Positions 53,187 to 63,100 of a stretch of DNA of 64,000 nt are shown here, in pieces (the stretch's first letter is position 1; every line of letters starts with the position of its first letter). The notes under the pieces were generated by a model. It saw nothing but the letters and a program-made list of their open reading frames with translations. It was not told where the DNA came from and ran no database searches. A program made the position numbers and the translations under genes. This DNA comes from an uncultured Bacilli bacterium. GTDB lineage: Bacteria; Bacillota_I; Bacilli_A; RFN20; CAG-449. Location of the stretch: positions 1-64,000 of the forward strand of contig CANQAG010000006.1 in the NCBI GenBank assembly GCA_947588815.1. Direction: 5' to 3'.

Positions 53187-53215
53187 ATTATATGACTGCC
53201 TATTTTTAAATGCAA
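53187..53215 (-). promoter_or_regulatory. Promoter of the ribU leader
   Basis: TTGCAT, a 17-base spacer and TATAAT on the minus strand, with the expected start point just 5' of the riboswitch P1. Confidence 0.8.
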
Positions 53216-53263
53216 CTATTATGATTGACAATTTTTCTTTGTTTGTTGCACTTACTTTTATAA

Positions 53264-54031
53264 TTAACCAAAATTTTTTTCTTTATATGTTGGAATTACA
53301 TTTTTCTTCTTATTGATTAAGCACAAATTTTTTAACATCTCAATTTCAGAATTAGTTAATTTGCGATATGCTCCTCTTTTAAGATCGTTAAGCTTGATGA
53401 ATCCGATCGAAGTGCGGGTCAAAGACTTTACAGCCAACCCAAAATATTCAAACATTCTCCGCACCTGACGATTTCTTCCTTCATGAATGCTGATTTCTAC
53501 TTTAGATTCTAAACCACTTCTTATGATTTTCACTTTGCATGGAGCGGTCATTCCATCGCTTAAAAGAATTCCCTTTTCCATTTTTAAAGCCATCTCTTGA
53601 TTAAAACATTCATTAACTATCGCTACATAAGTTTTTTCTAAATGTGAAGAGGGATGCATAATCAAGTTTGCCAGTTCACCATCATTTGTTATTAAAATAG
53701 CACCAGAAGTATTGTAATCAAGACGGCCAACCGGAAATAATCGATAAGGATACTCTTTAAAAAAATCCGTAACTACTTTACGACCCCGATCATCTTTTAC
53801 ACTTGATAAAACACCAAGCGGTTTATTGAACAAAAACACAACTTGTTCTTCATTAGTTAAGATTGTTCCATCAACTTCAACACAATCTAAAGGCGAAACT
53901 AAAGTACCAAGTTTATTGCAAATGACATTATTTACTTTCACTTTATTAGCGGTAATCAATAGTTCCGCTTTTCGCCTTGAGCAAATACCACTTGCCGCAA
54001 TTCTTTTTTGCAATCTAATTTTATCTTCCAT
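53264..54031 (-). CDS. rluB: 23S rRNA pseudouridine synthase RluB family
   Basis: This 255-residue enzyme has an N-terminal S4 RNA-binding domain (LQKRIAASGICSRRKAE) and the RsuA/RluB catalytic domain with GRLDYNTSGAIL (catalytic Asp), LEKTYVAIV and GRNRQVRRMFEYFG. Start chosen at ATG 54031; it has no strong SD. An extension upstream to 54109 is hydrophobic and unlikely. It follows spmB as in Bacillus (ypuL). Confidence 0.93.
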   Translation of the reverse strand: MEDKIRLQKRIAASGICSRRKAELLITANKVKVNNVICNKLGTLVSPLDCVEVDGTILTNEEQVVFLFNKPLGVLSSVKDDRGRKVVTDFFKEYPYRLFPVGRLDYNTSGAILITNDGELANLIMHPSSHLEKTYVAIVNECFNQEMALKMEKGILLSDGMTAPCKVKIIRSGLESKVEISIHEGRNRQVRRMFEYFGLAVKSLTRTSIGFIKLNDLKRGAYRKLTNSEIEMLKNLCLINKKKNVIPTYKEKNFG

Positions 54032-54138
54032 GCAAATCAGTTTATCAAAAAAAGAAATTAAAATAAATAGATTATTTGAAATGATTAGCGTAGAGATAAA
54101 AGCATGCAAAACTATTTTTCAAATTTTATAAAAAATAA

Positions 54139-54657
54139 TTATTTTAAAAATAATAAAGACAAAATAACACCCACAGTGATTCCAACCACATCTGCCATAA
54201 GTCCAACTTTCAAAGCATGTTTCCATTTAGTAATTCCAACGCTTGTAAAATACAATGATAGAACGTAAATCGTCGTGTCTGTACTCCCTTGAATCGTCGA
54301 AGCCATTTTACAAGTAAAAGAATCGGCGCCGGCAGCGCATATATTATCTAAAACGGCGATTGAAGCTGATCCGGATATTGGTCTAAATAATACCATGGGA
54401 GTAATATCCGCAAACATATTTATCGCGGGAAACAGAGTTTTTAAACTGGTTTTTATATCTGTAATCAATCCCGAAGCTTCTAACATCGTTACCGCAAGCA
54501 ACATGGCCATTACTGATGGAAAAACTTCCACAAATAAACCCAACCCTTCTTTGGTACCATTCAAAAATGAAGCATAAGCATTTTTCTTTTTAATTGCTGC
54601 ATATACAATAGTTAAAATCACTAGCAGCGGAATAAATACTAAAGATACTTTATTCAT
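54139..54657 (-). CDS. spmB: Spore maturation protein SpmB
   Basis: This 172-residue membrane protein with a nucleoside-recognition (Gate) domain works with SpmA in spore core dehydration. Segments: LVEVFPSVMAMLLAVTML in part, RPISGSASIAVLDNIC and MASTIQGSTDTTIYVL. SD is weak. A 125-bp gap from spmA is unusual for a coupled pair. Confidence 0.93.
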   Translation of the reverse strand: MNKVSLVFIPLLVILTIVYAAIKKKNAYASFLNGTKEGLGLFVEVFPSVMAMLLAVTMLEASGLITDIKTSLKTLFPAINMFADITPMVLFRPISGSASIAVLDNICAAGADSFTCKMASTIQGSTDTTIYVLSLYFTSVGITKWKHALKVGLMADVVGITVGVILSLLFLK

Positions 54658-54782
54658 ATACGATCATTTCTTTCATCTTTAAATAATATGAGCGATATGA
54701 CAAACATATTATAAAGTTTTAATAATTTTCAAATCTTAGTTTTCTCGATGTCAAATTTATTTTAAGCATTGAAATATAATTT

Positions 54783-55370
54783 TTATCTTTTGTTTTTCAA
54801 TGCTTTTTTACGATAATACCGATCCAATAAAAGACCAGATACGCATGATAAAAGTGTACCGATAATACCATATATAATAAAATCTGTCGGATTTACCGCA
54901 CCATAACTATGTCTTATCGCCATCACTGTAGTAGGAATCAACGTCACTCCGGCAGTGTTTAAAATCAAAAATGTGACCATTTCATCGGAAGCTGTTTTTT
55001 CATCTTCCGGTGAAATCATTTTTAATCTTTTCATCGCTTTTAAACCACTCGGAGTAGCCGCAAAACCAAGACCAAACATATTTGCGGCAATATTAGAAGA
55101 AATATATTTTCTTGCTTCCTCATCTTTTAAATTTGGCATGATAAGATTTAATAGCGGATTCAAAGCTTTAGCAACTTTATCGATAAGGCCGCTATCATAC
55201 ATGATCATCATAATTCCATTCCAAAAACAAGCAGAAAAAACCAATGTACATACAAGATTCAAGCCCTTTTCCGGCAATGCCAAAATCGAGTTTGCCAAAG
55301 CGTCAAACCTACCTGTAACTAATCCATAAATAATTGAAATAACAATAATTCCAATCCAAATCTTATTCAT
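54783..55370 (-). CDS. spmA: Spore maturation protein SpmA
   Basis: This 195-residue Gate-domain membrane protein is partner of SpmB. Segments: CFWNGIMMIMYDSGLIDKV, SNIAANMFGLGFAATPSGL and FLILNTAGVTLIPTTV. AGGTGAT lies before ATG. It starts the spmA-spmB-rluB cluster. Confidence 0.95.
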   Translation of the reverse strand: MNKIWIGIIVISIIYGLVTGRFDALANSILALPEKGLNLVCTLVFSACFWNGIMMIMYDSGLIDKVAKALNPLLNLIMPNLKDEEARKYISSNIAANMFGLGFAATPSGLKAMKRLKMISPEDEKTASDEMVTFLILNTAGVTLIPTTVMAIRHSYGAVNPTDFIIYGIIGTLLSCVSGLLLDRYYRKKALKNKR

Positions 55371-55706
55371 TTGATATCACCTATATAAATAAATGAATAA
55401 AACGATAATGTAAGAACTATCTAGTTATTAACTTTTTCTTTTTAAATGGTCAAAAACAAAAAAGTTAACGTTTTTAGAATATAAACCAACTTGTAATTAA
55501 TCGTAAAGTGTCTAGGGTTAATCCATTAGAAATGTAAGAATATTGCCCAATTATTCTGCCAACTTTAGCACTTGGCTAACATAAGTTTGACTACTACTAA
55601 CAACTTCAACACCTCTTAATCCTTTTTTAGTAACACTAGTTACATCAAGTCTAAATCCTTCTAGTATTTTACTTCTTAGTAACTATTTTATTTAATTTTG
55701 AGGAAA
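55371..55706. other. 336-bp gap with a short coding remnant
   Basis: On the minus strand 55551-55682 stays open for about 43 codons and ends TYVSQVLKLAE; no start or family is recognised. It looks like the tail of a decayed gene. The rest is AT-rich and unremarkable. This gap is the border between conserved chromosome and the Rhs locus. Confidence 0.4.
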
Positions 55707-56361
55707 CTATTTATCCCAAATGTTTACATCGGTTAGATAGTCTTGTAATCCAATCACTACATTGTATTCATTATCTTTGAATCGCACTTCAAACCATCTA
55801 TGCGGCGGTGTTTCCTCCCACATCTTTTCCTCTACAAAAACATATTTTTCATCTTTGACATTTAAATGCTCACCATTTATATATTTTTCTTTTGCTTCAT
55901 CATAAAGTGTATTAATTTTTTCACCTGTACCTAGCAAATTATTACAGCAAAAATCAGTTACATCAATAATGATATTCATATAATTCTGTGGAATATTGAA
56001 TGCCTCTTCTTCAGTCGCTAATTTATAAATTAAGCCAAAAAGAATGTGACTATCAGCAGTAGATCTACAATTAAAACTATAATCATAGAATAATGTTAAC
56101 TCATAGAAAAGTGACTCAGTAACATAGTATTTTGCCATATAAAATTTAGTATATGGGTCATTTACTTTCTCTGTATATTCTTTTTTACATAACATCATTC
56201 TTTTGCAACGTGTTTTCAATCTCGTCAAAATATTTAGGAAAATACTCATCAGCAAGTTCTAAAGTGTTTATATGCAAATCCTGCTGTACCCACTTATTAG
56301 TACAAGAAGTTAATAAAAGTACTGATGAAAGTAATGATAACATCCATGTTCTTTTTTTCAA
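55707..56361 (-). pseudogene. Frameshifted lipoprotein gene, possible Rhs immunity protein
   Basis: A TTG start at 56361, six bases after a run of 11 G, begins KKRTWMLSLLSSVLLLTSC, a clear lipoprotein signal with lipobox TSC. This frame ends at 56185. The downstream frame, open from 56255 to the stop at 55707, continues the protein with CKKEYTEKVNDPYTKF and a mixed helical domain. One indel between about 56190 and 56250 would restore one reading frame of about 215 residues. It follows a decayed Rhs tip and is probably its lipoprotein partner; that role is inferred from order alone. Confidence 0.6.
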
Positions 56362-56368
56362 ATTAGTT

Positions 56369-56379
56369 CCCCCCCCCCC
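56369..56379 (-). repeat. Homopolymer of 11 G serving as SD
   Basis: G11 on the minus strand lies directly before AACTAA and the TTG start of the lipoprotein. It is both the only SD candidate and prone to length change by slippage. Confidence 0.6.
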
Positions 56380-56391
56380 TTTAATTTTATT

Positions 56392-56577
56392 TTACCATAA
56401 CATATTTCCAAAGAATCTTAAGAAATACGATCTAAACGTTTGAGTTTCTTCAACATCAGCAGTTTTAAGATGATCGTAAAAAATTAGATTGAAATAATAT
56501 CAGGTGAAATGAATCTTCCTATCTTTGAATCATAATATCTACTATTTAGATAATATAGTCCTGTTTCAAATGATTTA
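56392..56577 (-). pseudogene. Rhs core fragment with decayed toxin tip (cassette C)
   Basis: The minus strand encodes SFETGLYYLNSRYYDSKIG and RFISPDIIS, the start of an Rhs core, then stops. In another frame it continues as DHLKTADVEETQTF to NMLW and a stop at 56392, most likely the last residues of a lost toxin tip. The middle of core and tip is deleted. It is 91 bp of near identity to 59491-59581. Confidence 0.7.
56487..56577 (-). repeat. 91-bp direct repeat of Rhs core, copy 1
   Basis: Matches 59491-59581 with about four differences in 91 bases. It codes for the ETGLYYLNSRYYD core region in both copies. Confidence 0.85.
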
Positions 56578-56635
56578 ACTAAGCCAATGACTTTTGCTAT
56601 TTTTCCCCAATTACATGTTAATGGATTATACCATC

Positions 56636-56945
56636 ATGTCTACTAATATAGAAAAAGCTGTTTATGACATCAAACAAAAAAAAGTTTTTATGGAAGAAAT
56701 GATTAAAAATAATTATTTTTATAGGAGAACCTTTCTATCATAAAAATGGTGAATCATGCATTTTAAAAACACCAAATGGATATGTTGAATATAATGGTGA
56801 AATTAAATCAATGCATGAAATTGCATCTAAAATGATGAATGGAAAACGACGAGTAAATGCATTTGATTATTTATATGTCATGAGAGATGGTAAACTTATT
56901 TCAATTGATGAAATAAGAAACAATTATAGAAAAACAATTGAATAA
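56636..56945 (+). pseudogene. Plus-strand gene remnant with RAMA-like domain
   Basis: An ATG at 56636 opens STNIEKAVYDIKQKK and runs to a stop near 56735; a second frame from 56724 to 56945 continues as GEPFYHKNGESCILKTPNGY, then IKSMHEIASKMMNGKRRVN and ISIDEIRNNYRKTIE. The second part resembles the C-terminal domain found with some adenine methylases (RAMA-like). It is the only plus-strand coding trace in the Rhs block and is broken by a frameshift. The family call is tentative. Confidence 0.4.
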
Positions 56946-56952
56946 TAAGTAT

Positions 56953-56984
56953 AAAAGGACAGCCGCTAAATAGGTTGTCCTTTT
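56953..56984 (+). terminator. Terminator after the plus-strand remnant
   Basis: 12-bp stem AAAAGGACAGCC/GGTTGTCCTTTT with one G-T pair and an 8-base loop. Confidence 0.8.
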
Positions 56985-57034
56985 ATAAAAATTGTTTAGT
57001 AATCTTACATTATTTTGCTTGTGAAAGTAATTTG

Positions 57035-57496
57035 CTATTTTTCAATAATATTTTGAATTATATTTTTTATTTTTAAATAATCTTTATAAAGTACTTTAAA
57101 TTGGATTTTTTCACCTGAATCTAATTTGAAAGTAACTAAACCACCTGCTTGTTGTTTATAGATAGGAACTATTGGTAGTGCATACCATTTACATACATTA
57201 TATTCAGCATAAAAAATTTTAGTTATTGAATATTTATTATTTAAAAATATAAATTCATCATTATTTAAAATTAATTCCTTTTTACTTTTATGATTTATTA
57301 CATAGCAAAGTATTAAAGATAAAATCAATAAAGATAAACAAATTATATAAGAAATTATAATTCCTTTATAAACAATAGCCTTTTGTTTTATAAACAAAGA
57401 AATAATTAAAATAATAGTTGTTAACAAAAAACCAATATTTGGAAATAGAATTGCTCCAACAATAGATTCAAATAAATTCAGTTTAATTTTAATCAT
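57035..57496 (-). CDS. Membrane protein, candidate immunity for Rhs tip B
   Basis: This 153-residue protein has two to three N-terminal hydrophobic helices (about residues 8-75) and a C-terminal soluble part of strands and a final amphipathic helix (DSGEKIQFKVLYKDYLK), similar to a PH-like fold. GGGGA lies 7 bases before ATG. It begins 15 bp after the stop of the displaced Rhs tip B, the position of an immunity gene. No database family is recognised. Its layout (membrane part plus beta-rich tail) parallels the protein after tip A. Confidence 0.5.
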   Translation of the reverse strand: MIKIKLNLFESIVGAILFPNIGFLLTTIILIISLFIKQKAIVYKGIIISYIICLSLLILSLILCYVINHKSKKELILNNDEFIFLNNKYSITKIFYAEYNVCKWYALPIVPIYKQQAGGLVTFKLDSGEKIQFKVLYKDYLKIKNIIQNIIEK

Positions 57497-57511
57497 TTTA
57501 AATCCCCATTT

Positions 57512-58222
57512 TTAAAATAAATTTTCAAACATATAATTTGGTACATAATTTGCAATAAATCTGCCTGCTGCTCTTCCAAAGGTTGATAATAATGAATTTT
57601 TTGCTCCTACACCAACATTCCAAATTTTTGAACCTACAAACATACCTGCAGTAAAAAATGATAATAGACCTTTGCCTGTTTGTCCAATACCTTCAGAAAT
57701 TCCTTTTAAAAAATTAAAGTTTTCTGTTTCTGAACCAGCAGCATGCATTGCATATCCGACAACTCCAGCTGTAAAGTTAGTAACTGCTGCAGTACTCATT
57801 AGTAAACCTATAGACTGGTATATAGTTAATGCTTTCCCTGCAATAGTTAATGCTTGAAATGAGCCTTTTATTATACCACCTGCAACTCCACCTAAGCCAT
57901 AAGCAAATCCAGTAGCAGCTCCTATAAGTGATGCCTTTCCTATTTCCCACCAATTCCATGTGCTTAAATCCCAGTTCCAATCACCACCGTTATAAGCTTG
58001 TTTTGCAGCTTCAACTCCGAATCCAAATGCCAAACCTACCCCAGTAGCAATTAGTAAGGTTAGAATAATTCCGAAATGTCCACTAGGATCAGCATACATT
58101 ACAGGATTATTATAACAATAACAATATAAATTTAAGCCATTAATTGATTCTGGATCTAAATATTTAATTGAATCAGGTGTAAGCCATCTACAAAGTTTTG
58201 GTAAATAATAACGTAAAAAATT
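57512..58222 (-). pseudogene. rhs: Displaced Rhs core and toxin tip (cassette B)
   Basis: The frame is open from 58222 without a start codon. It begins in an Rhs core (RYYLPKLCRWLTPDSIKYLD, NPVMYADPSGHFG) nearly identical to the core of the large Rhs gene and then changes to a unique tip of about 190 residues. The tip is glycine- and alanine-rich with several hydrophobic stretches, has no nuclease motif, and ends FIANYVPNYMFENLF. A membrane-active toxin is possible. It cannot be expressed alone in full; the first ATG is inside the core. It is probably a stored or stranded tip. Confidence 0.75.
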
Positions 58223-58259
58223 TTAATATAATCCTATTCGACTTTATTACTTTATTATT

Positions 58260-58748
58260 TTATTGTGACTCACTCATTATTATTTTAACATCATATATAA
58301 ACCTTCTTATACTTCCACTTAAATATCTTGAACTAATAGAAATAGATTTATTTTTAGATTTAATAATTCTTTTATCTGATTTTTCAATTATTTTTGTTTC
58401 TTTATTTAGCATTATTTTTTTTGTGCCAAAAATATTCTTTTTAATCACCATATTATCTTTTAAATAAATACAAGTAGTAGCAACAATGCTAAATATAAAT
58501 AATAAGCATAAATCATATGAAAATAGCATAAGTAAAAACAACCAACTATATGATAATCCTTTTGTTGTTATGCAATATATAGTTAGTAAGCCAATTGTAC
58601 TAGCAATTGTGATAACATAAAATGCAATTGAGATACCTTGACCAATGTATAATTCTTTCACAAAATATTTTTTTCTCCAAACTTTTACTATTAAAAAACT
58701 TAATACTATAGAAAACAAAATTGCTATAATCAAAATATTATCTAACAT
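58260..58748 (-). CDS. Membrane protein, candidate immunity for Rhs tip A
   Basis: This 162-residue protein has four hydrophobic helices (about residues 3-22, 40-65, 72-100) and a C-terminal beta-rich part (KKNIFGTKKIMLNKETKII and SSRYLSGSIRRFIYD), resembling a small PH-like domain. Start chosen at the ATG at 58748, with AGGAGA 7 bases upstream; an in-frame extension to 58811 lies in the tip gene. It begins 10 bp after the stop of tip A. No family recognised. Confidence 0.5.
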   Translation of the reverse strand: MLDNILIIAILFSIVLSFLIVKVWRKKYFVKELYIGQGISIAFYVITIASTIGLLTIYCITTKGLSYSWLFLLMLFSYDLCLLFIFSIVATTCIYLKDNMVIKKNIFGTKKIMLNKETKIIEKSDKRIIKSKNKSISISSRYLSGSIRRFIYDVKIIMSESQ

Positions 58749-58758
58749 ATTTTTTCTC

Positions 58759-59600
58759 CTAGAAATAATCGTTAAACCAGTTGTATAATAATCCTTTACC
58801 AGCTGTTCCAAGTAATAATGCTATTCCACCAAATGATAATGCTTTTATCAAAGCTTTCTCTGCTTGACTAATAACCATTTTATTCCATTGTTTAACTAAA
58901 TTTTGACCTGATAGTCTTAAAGCATTTGCTGCAATACCAGCAGTTCTATATCCGCCAGTTACGACTTTTGTTAACACTTCATCATACAGTCCCGCAGCTC
59001 TAATAAATTTTGCAGTTTGTTTTGCACCATTTAAATAGTTAGCATTTAATGCGCCTGCTCCTCCAATTAAGCCAACTAATGCTCCTAACCCCGTTGATAA
59101 TCCAATATCTAGCCATGTTGATCCTTTAGAGAAATCACTTCCATTTATTAAATGTCCACCGACTGCACCTACAAATCCTAAACCTGCATTTGCAACAACT
59201 ATTGCACCTAATCCTAAAGGTGACATGGATAGTAAACCACTAGTTCCTCCTAAAATTGTATCTAAAGCAAGTTGCCCCCAATTAAAATCTTTCCAACTAC
59301 ATCCATTTGCTAAATATTGTCCTGCAACATTGGAACATGCTCCAATTACAGCACCAACGATACCTCCTATAACCATTAATAATCCAATAGAAATTGCAAA
59401 ATGTCCACTAGGATCAGCATTCATCACTGGATTATCCCCACAATACATGTAAAGATTTAGTCCGTTAATCTGTGCCGTTGTTTCATCTAAGATTGAAATA
59501 ATATCAGGTGAAATGAATCTTCCCGTCTTTGGATCATAATATCTACTATTTAGATAATATAGTCCTGTCTCAAATGATTTATATCGAGTATCCTCAACAA
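58759..59600 (-). pseudogene. rhs: Displaced Rhs core and toxin tip (cassette A)
   Basis: The frame is open from about 59616 and encodes an Rhs core of a second type (SFETGLYYLNSRYYDPKTG, RFISPDIISIL, NGLNLYMYCGDNPVMNADP), then a unique tip of about 215 residues. The tip is glycine-rich with hydrophobic segments and ends GKGLLYNWFNDYF. No start codon precedes the core, and a recombinase remnant abuts it, so it is 5'-truncated. Its likely immunity gene follows. Confidence 0.78.
59491..59581 (-). repeat. 91-bp direct repeat of Rhs core, copy 2
   Basis: Matches 56487-56577 with about four differences. The intact copy lies within cassette A. Confidence 0.85.
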
Positions 59601-59603
59601 AGA

Positions 59604-59814
59604 TTAACCTATAAACTTATAGACAATCTTTATTTCTCTAAATTTTGTACCATTAATAACTTTCACATAACCTATTATTATATGTGAAATTAAATTATTA
59701 ATGATTTCAGGAGTTAATTCTTCAAAGTCAATATATTTTCTTGCTATTTGTTTAAACATTTCTATATTAGCTTCAGTCTTATTCTCCTGAGTAATTTTTA
59801 TTAAACAGAAAAAT
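59604..59814 (-). pseudogene. C-terminal remnant of a large serine recombinase
   Basis: The minus-strand frame from a TGA near 59815 to the stop at 59604 encodes about 69 residues: EANIEMFKQIARKYIDFEEL, then TPEIINNLISHI and FREIKIVYKFIG. This is the pattern at the end of large serine recombinases with a DUF4368 tail. The catalytic domain is missing. It lies exactly between the partner gene of the large Rhs protein and displaced cassette A. Confidence 0.65.
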
Positions 59815-59844
59815 CAATTATATTTTATTAATTTTTTTGCAAAA

Positions 59845-60108
59845 TCAATTATTTTTTTTGTGAAAATATTTATCATTTTTTTTTAATACTTTTTCACATC
59901 GTGGACATAATCCATCTTCATTTAATGGTAAAGGCTTAAAATATTTTTTTATAAAATACACTTCCAATGATCCATCTACAGTCGTGATTTTTTCAGGCAT
60001 GTTTGGCTTATATCCTTTTTCATGACAACATATACATTCGTTAATCCATTTTTTAAATTTTGGAAAAGCATTTATATATTCTTCGCCTTCATTTCCGTTT
60101 CTTTTCAT
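59845..60108 (-). CDS. Small CxxC protein, partner (candidate immunity) of the large Rhs tip
   Basis: This 87-residue protein has FPKFKKWINECICCHEKGY, then SLEVYFIKKYFKPLPLNEDG and LCPRCEKVLKKND. The CxCC and CPRC pairs suggest a zinc ribbon. The ATG at 60108 overlaps the Rhs stop codon (TAATG), and GGGGGA is 7 bases upstream, so the two are translationally coupled. A small coupled gene directly after the variable tip is the usual immunity position. No named family is recalled with certainty. Confidence 0.55.
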   Translation of the reverse strand: MKRNGNEGEEYINAFPKFKKWINECICCHEKGYKPNMPEKITTVDGSLEVYFIKKYFKPLPLNEDGLCPRCEKVLKKNDKYFHKKNN

Positions 60109-63100
60109 TACAACTTCCCCCATTTCTCTAAAATTTCTTTTAATAAATTAATTAACTTTTTTAAATTATCGTGAGTACTATAAGGATATTTATCAATTTC
60201 TTTATGCAATCTTTGCCATAAATCCCTATTCTTAATATCTAATTGTCTCATTGCCTCTGCCCATTGCTTGTTTTGGTATTTGTTATTTGGCAAGCCGCCT
60301 TTGAAAAACATATAAGTGACACCAAATATTCCTGCAACATCTAATATTTGCGCACCAGTTATAGTTAAAGTCATAGATCCAGTAGTTGCAAGCATCATTG
60401 TTCCTGTTGATGTTTGTGCCAAAGCAAAGCCAGTTGGAATTGTTGCTGAAAAACTCATTCCAGCAAAAGCTCCTACTCCTGCACCGATTATTCCACCTAC
60501 CACTGTAGCACCTAAATAGTCATACCATTCTACACTACCATTAAATATTTTTCCATCATCTTTATAATCTATATATGCAGCCACTCCAAAACCAATGGCA
60601 GCTCCAATTATAGCTCCAATGATTAATGCAGTAATGGCAAAATGTCCACTAGGATCTACGTACATCACTGGATTATTATAACAATAACAATATAAATTTA
60701 AGCCATTAATAGATTCTGGGTCTAAATATTCAATTGAATCAGGTGTTAACCATCTACATAGTTCTGGTGAATAATATCTAGAGTTGCAATAGAAGAGTCC
60801 TGTTTCCTCATCATAATAGTATCCACGATATCTAAATGGGTTAAGAGTTGCAATTCCATCTACATCATTAGTAATTATGTGATTACCATAAGCATCATAT
60901 GCATATCCCCCTACTTCATTTCCTTCATCATCGTATATAGCAATAATATCACCTTGTATATTTCTTAAGTAGATATATTCTTTGCTATTACTACCATCAT
61001 TATAATTGAAACCAATCAATTTGTTAAGAGCATATTTGTATGTCAATATCCCATTTTTGGTAATTGCCCTTAGTATTCTTGTTCCATCGACGATGAATGA
61101 AGTTTCAACATCATTAACAATCTTATTTCTTCTTATACCATTTGCATCATAAAAATAATAAGCCTCCACTTCTTCACTCATGAAACTTAATAAATTTCCA
61201 TTACTTTCCCATTCTAACAAATTATCCATATAAGTAATTGGACGTCCCATTTTATCATATTCAAACTGTTTGCCATTAAAGAATAGTAATTGGTCATTCC
61301 ATCCATCACATTCATAAGTATATTCATCTACTTTTGGTGAATACAATTTATCTTCTAGAGTATATTCATAAGTTTTCTTTAAAAGAATATTTCCTGCACT
61401 ATCGTACTTATAGGTAATGGTCTTATTTAATTTTGGATTATCCTCTCTTACAAGACGATTTAATTTATCGTATTGATATCTTGTTAAACTATCATCAGCA
61501 TCGATTTCAATGATATTACCACTTTCATCATAATTATATTTGCTTGTCTCAGTCATATAAATTTTAATAGGTATTAGTTTGTTCTCTTCAGATATAGACT
61601 CTTTTCTTACAATGACTTTGGTTCGATCCTCAGCAACTAAATCCAAACTATTTTCATCTTGTTGCAAATAACTATATTCGTGGCACAACTCTATTTTTTG
61701 TGAAGAATAGCTACTACTTTTATCTATTTCAATATTTTGATGCTTTACTCTATTTAGAACATCATAATCATAATTAATTGTAAATAGTCCATTAATATCT
61801 AATGTCGTTATTCTATTATCTTCATCATATTGATACTCAGTTTGTAAAACATCACCATCTTGGAGGCTGATTTCTTCTTTACTTAAACGATTCTTACTAT
61901 CATACATAAATGCGCGGTAGAAATGTACATCATCATTTATAGTCTTGGTAAAATCTGTAACATTATTATAATCATCATATGATGTTTCTAAAACTTCTGT
62001 AAAAGTATCTTGAGAATCACGATTTGTCTTATTTGAGATAACTTTTACTAAATTTTCGCAATCATATTCATAAACACTATCACCATAATATTGTGCACTA
62101 TCAAAAGATGTTCTTCGTACCTTTCCCTTTTCATCAATTATTAAATCGACATAGTAACCATCCGAAGTAGTTGCCGTTGTTAACTTTCCATGATAAATTC
62201 CTAATTCTTCATTCTTATAATTGTCATTATAAGTATTCCACACAAAATCATTGCCATTTAACTTAATATCAGTTTTTCTACCTCTCCCATCACAAGTATA
62301 ATCTACTTTCATTCCATGATGTGATAAGGAAGTTAATAGTCCATAATTATAAGTAAACACAGTTGAGTTATTTACACCTGCAGAACTCGAAGAAATACTC
62401 AATAAATTCCCTGTGTTAAAGTCATAGGTATAACATGTAGTTTCTCCATTTACTCCTTTAATTTTACTTTGAATATTTGTGTTTGGTAAATAAGTTACTT
62501 CTTCGGTAGGATAATTACCTTTTTGATCTTTTATTGATCCTTTTGATGATAATAATCTCCCATTTTCATCATACTCAATTTTTTCTACTTTCATCAAAGA
62601 TGCATCTTTTTTGTTATAGATTCTCTTTTCGATACATCGTCCTTTATCATTATAGTAGTATTCTTCAACGTTTCCTTTACTATCTTCTACATTAGTAAGT
62701 TGTCTATCACTATTGTAACTGTAAATTGTAACAACTTCATCTCCATAAATGTTAGTATTAGTAACTTTTAAAGGAATATCATTTTCATTATAGTCTTCGT
62801 AAACTGTAGTATTAGTGCCATCTTGTTTTTTAATTAAATGATTTTCTTCATCATAAGTGTAAATTGTACCACTTTCAAGTTTAATTAACTCTGCTGATTT
62901 GAAGAAACTACCTTCTGACTCATCATAAGTATTACTTAAGGAAAATTGAATAGTAGTCGACAATTCTCTATCAATTACAATTGGTAAAATAACCGTTTGA
63001 TTATAAACTTCTTGATAAACTAATTTAAACTCTTCTATTTTTGTATCATTTTCGTTGGAAGAGATAACATTCACTTTAATATCGAATTTTGAGAGTGAAA

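Noticed and set aside
57777..57980. Alternative minus frame of 67 codons within cassette B
   Set aside because: Overlaps the tip B frame; composition follows the shadow of a glycine-rich coding region.
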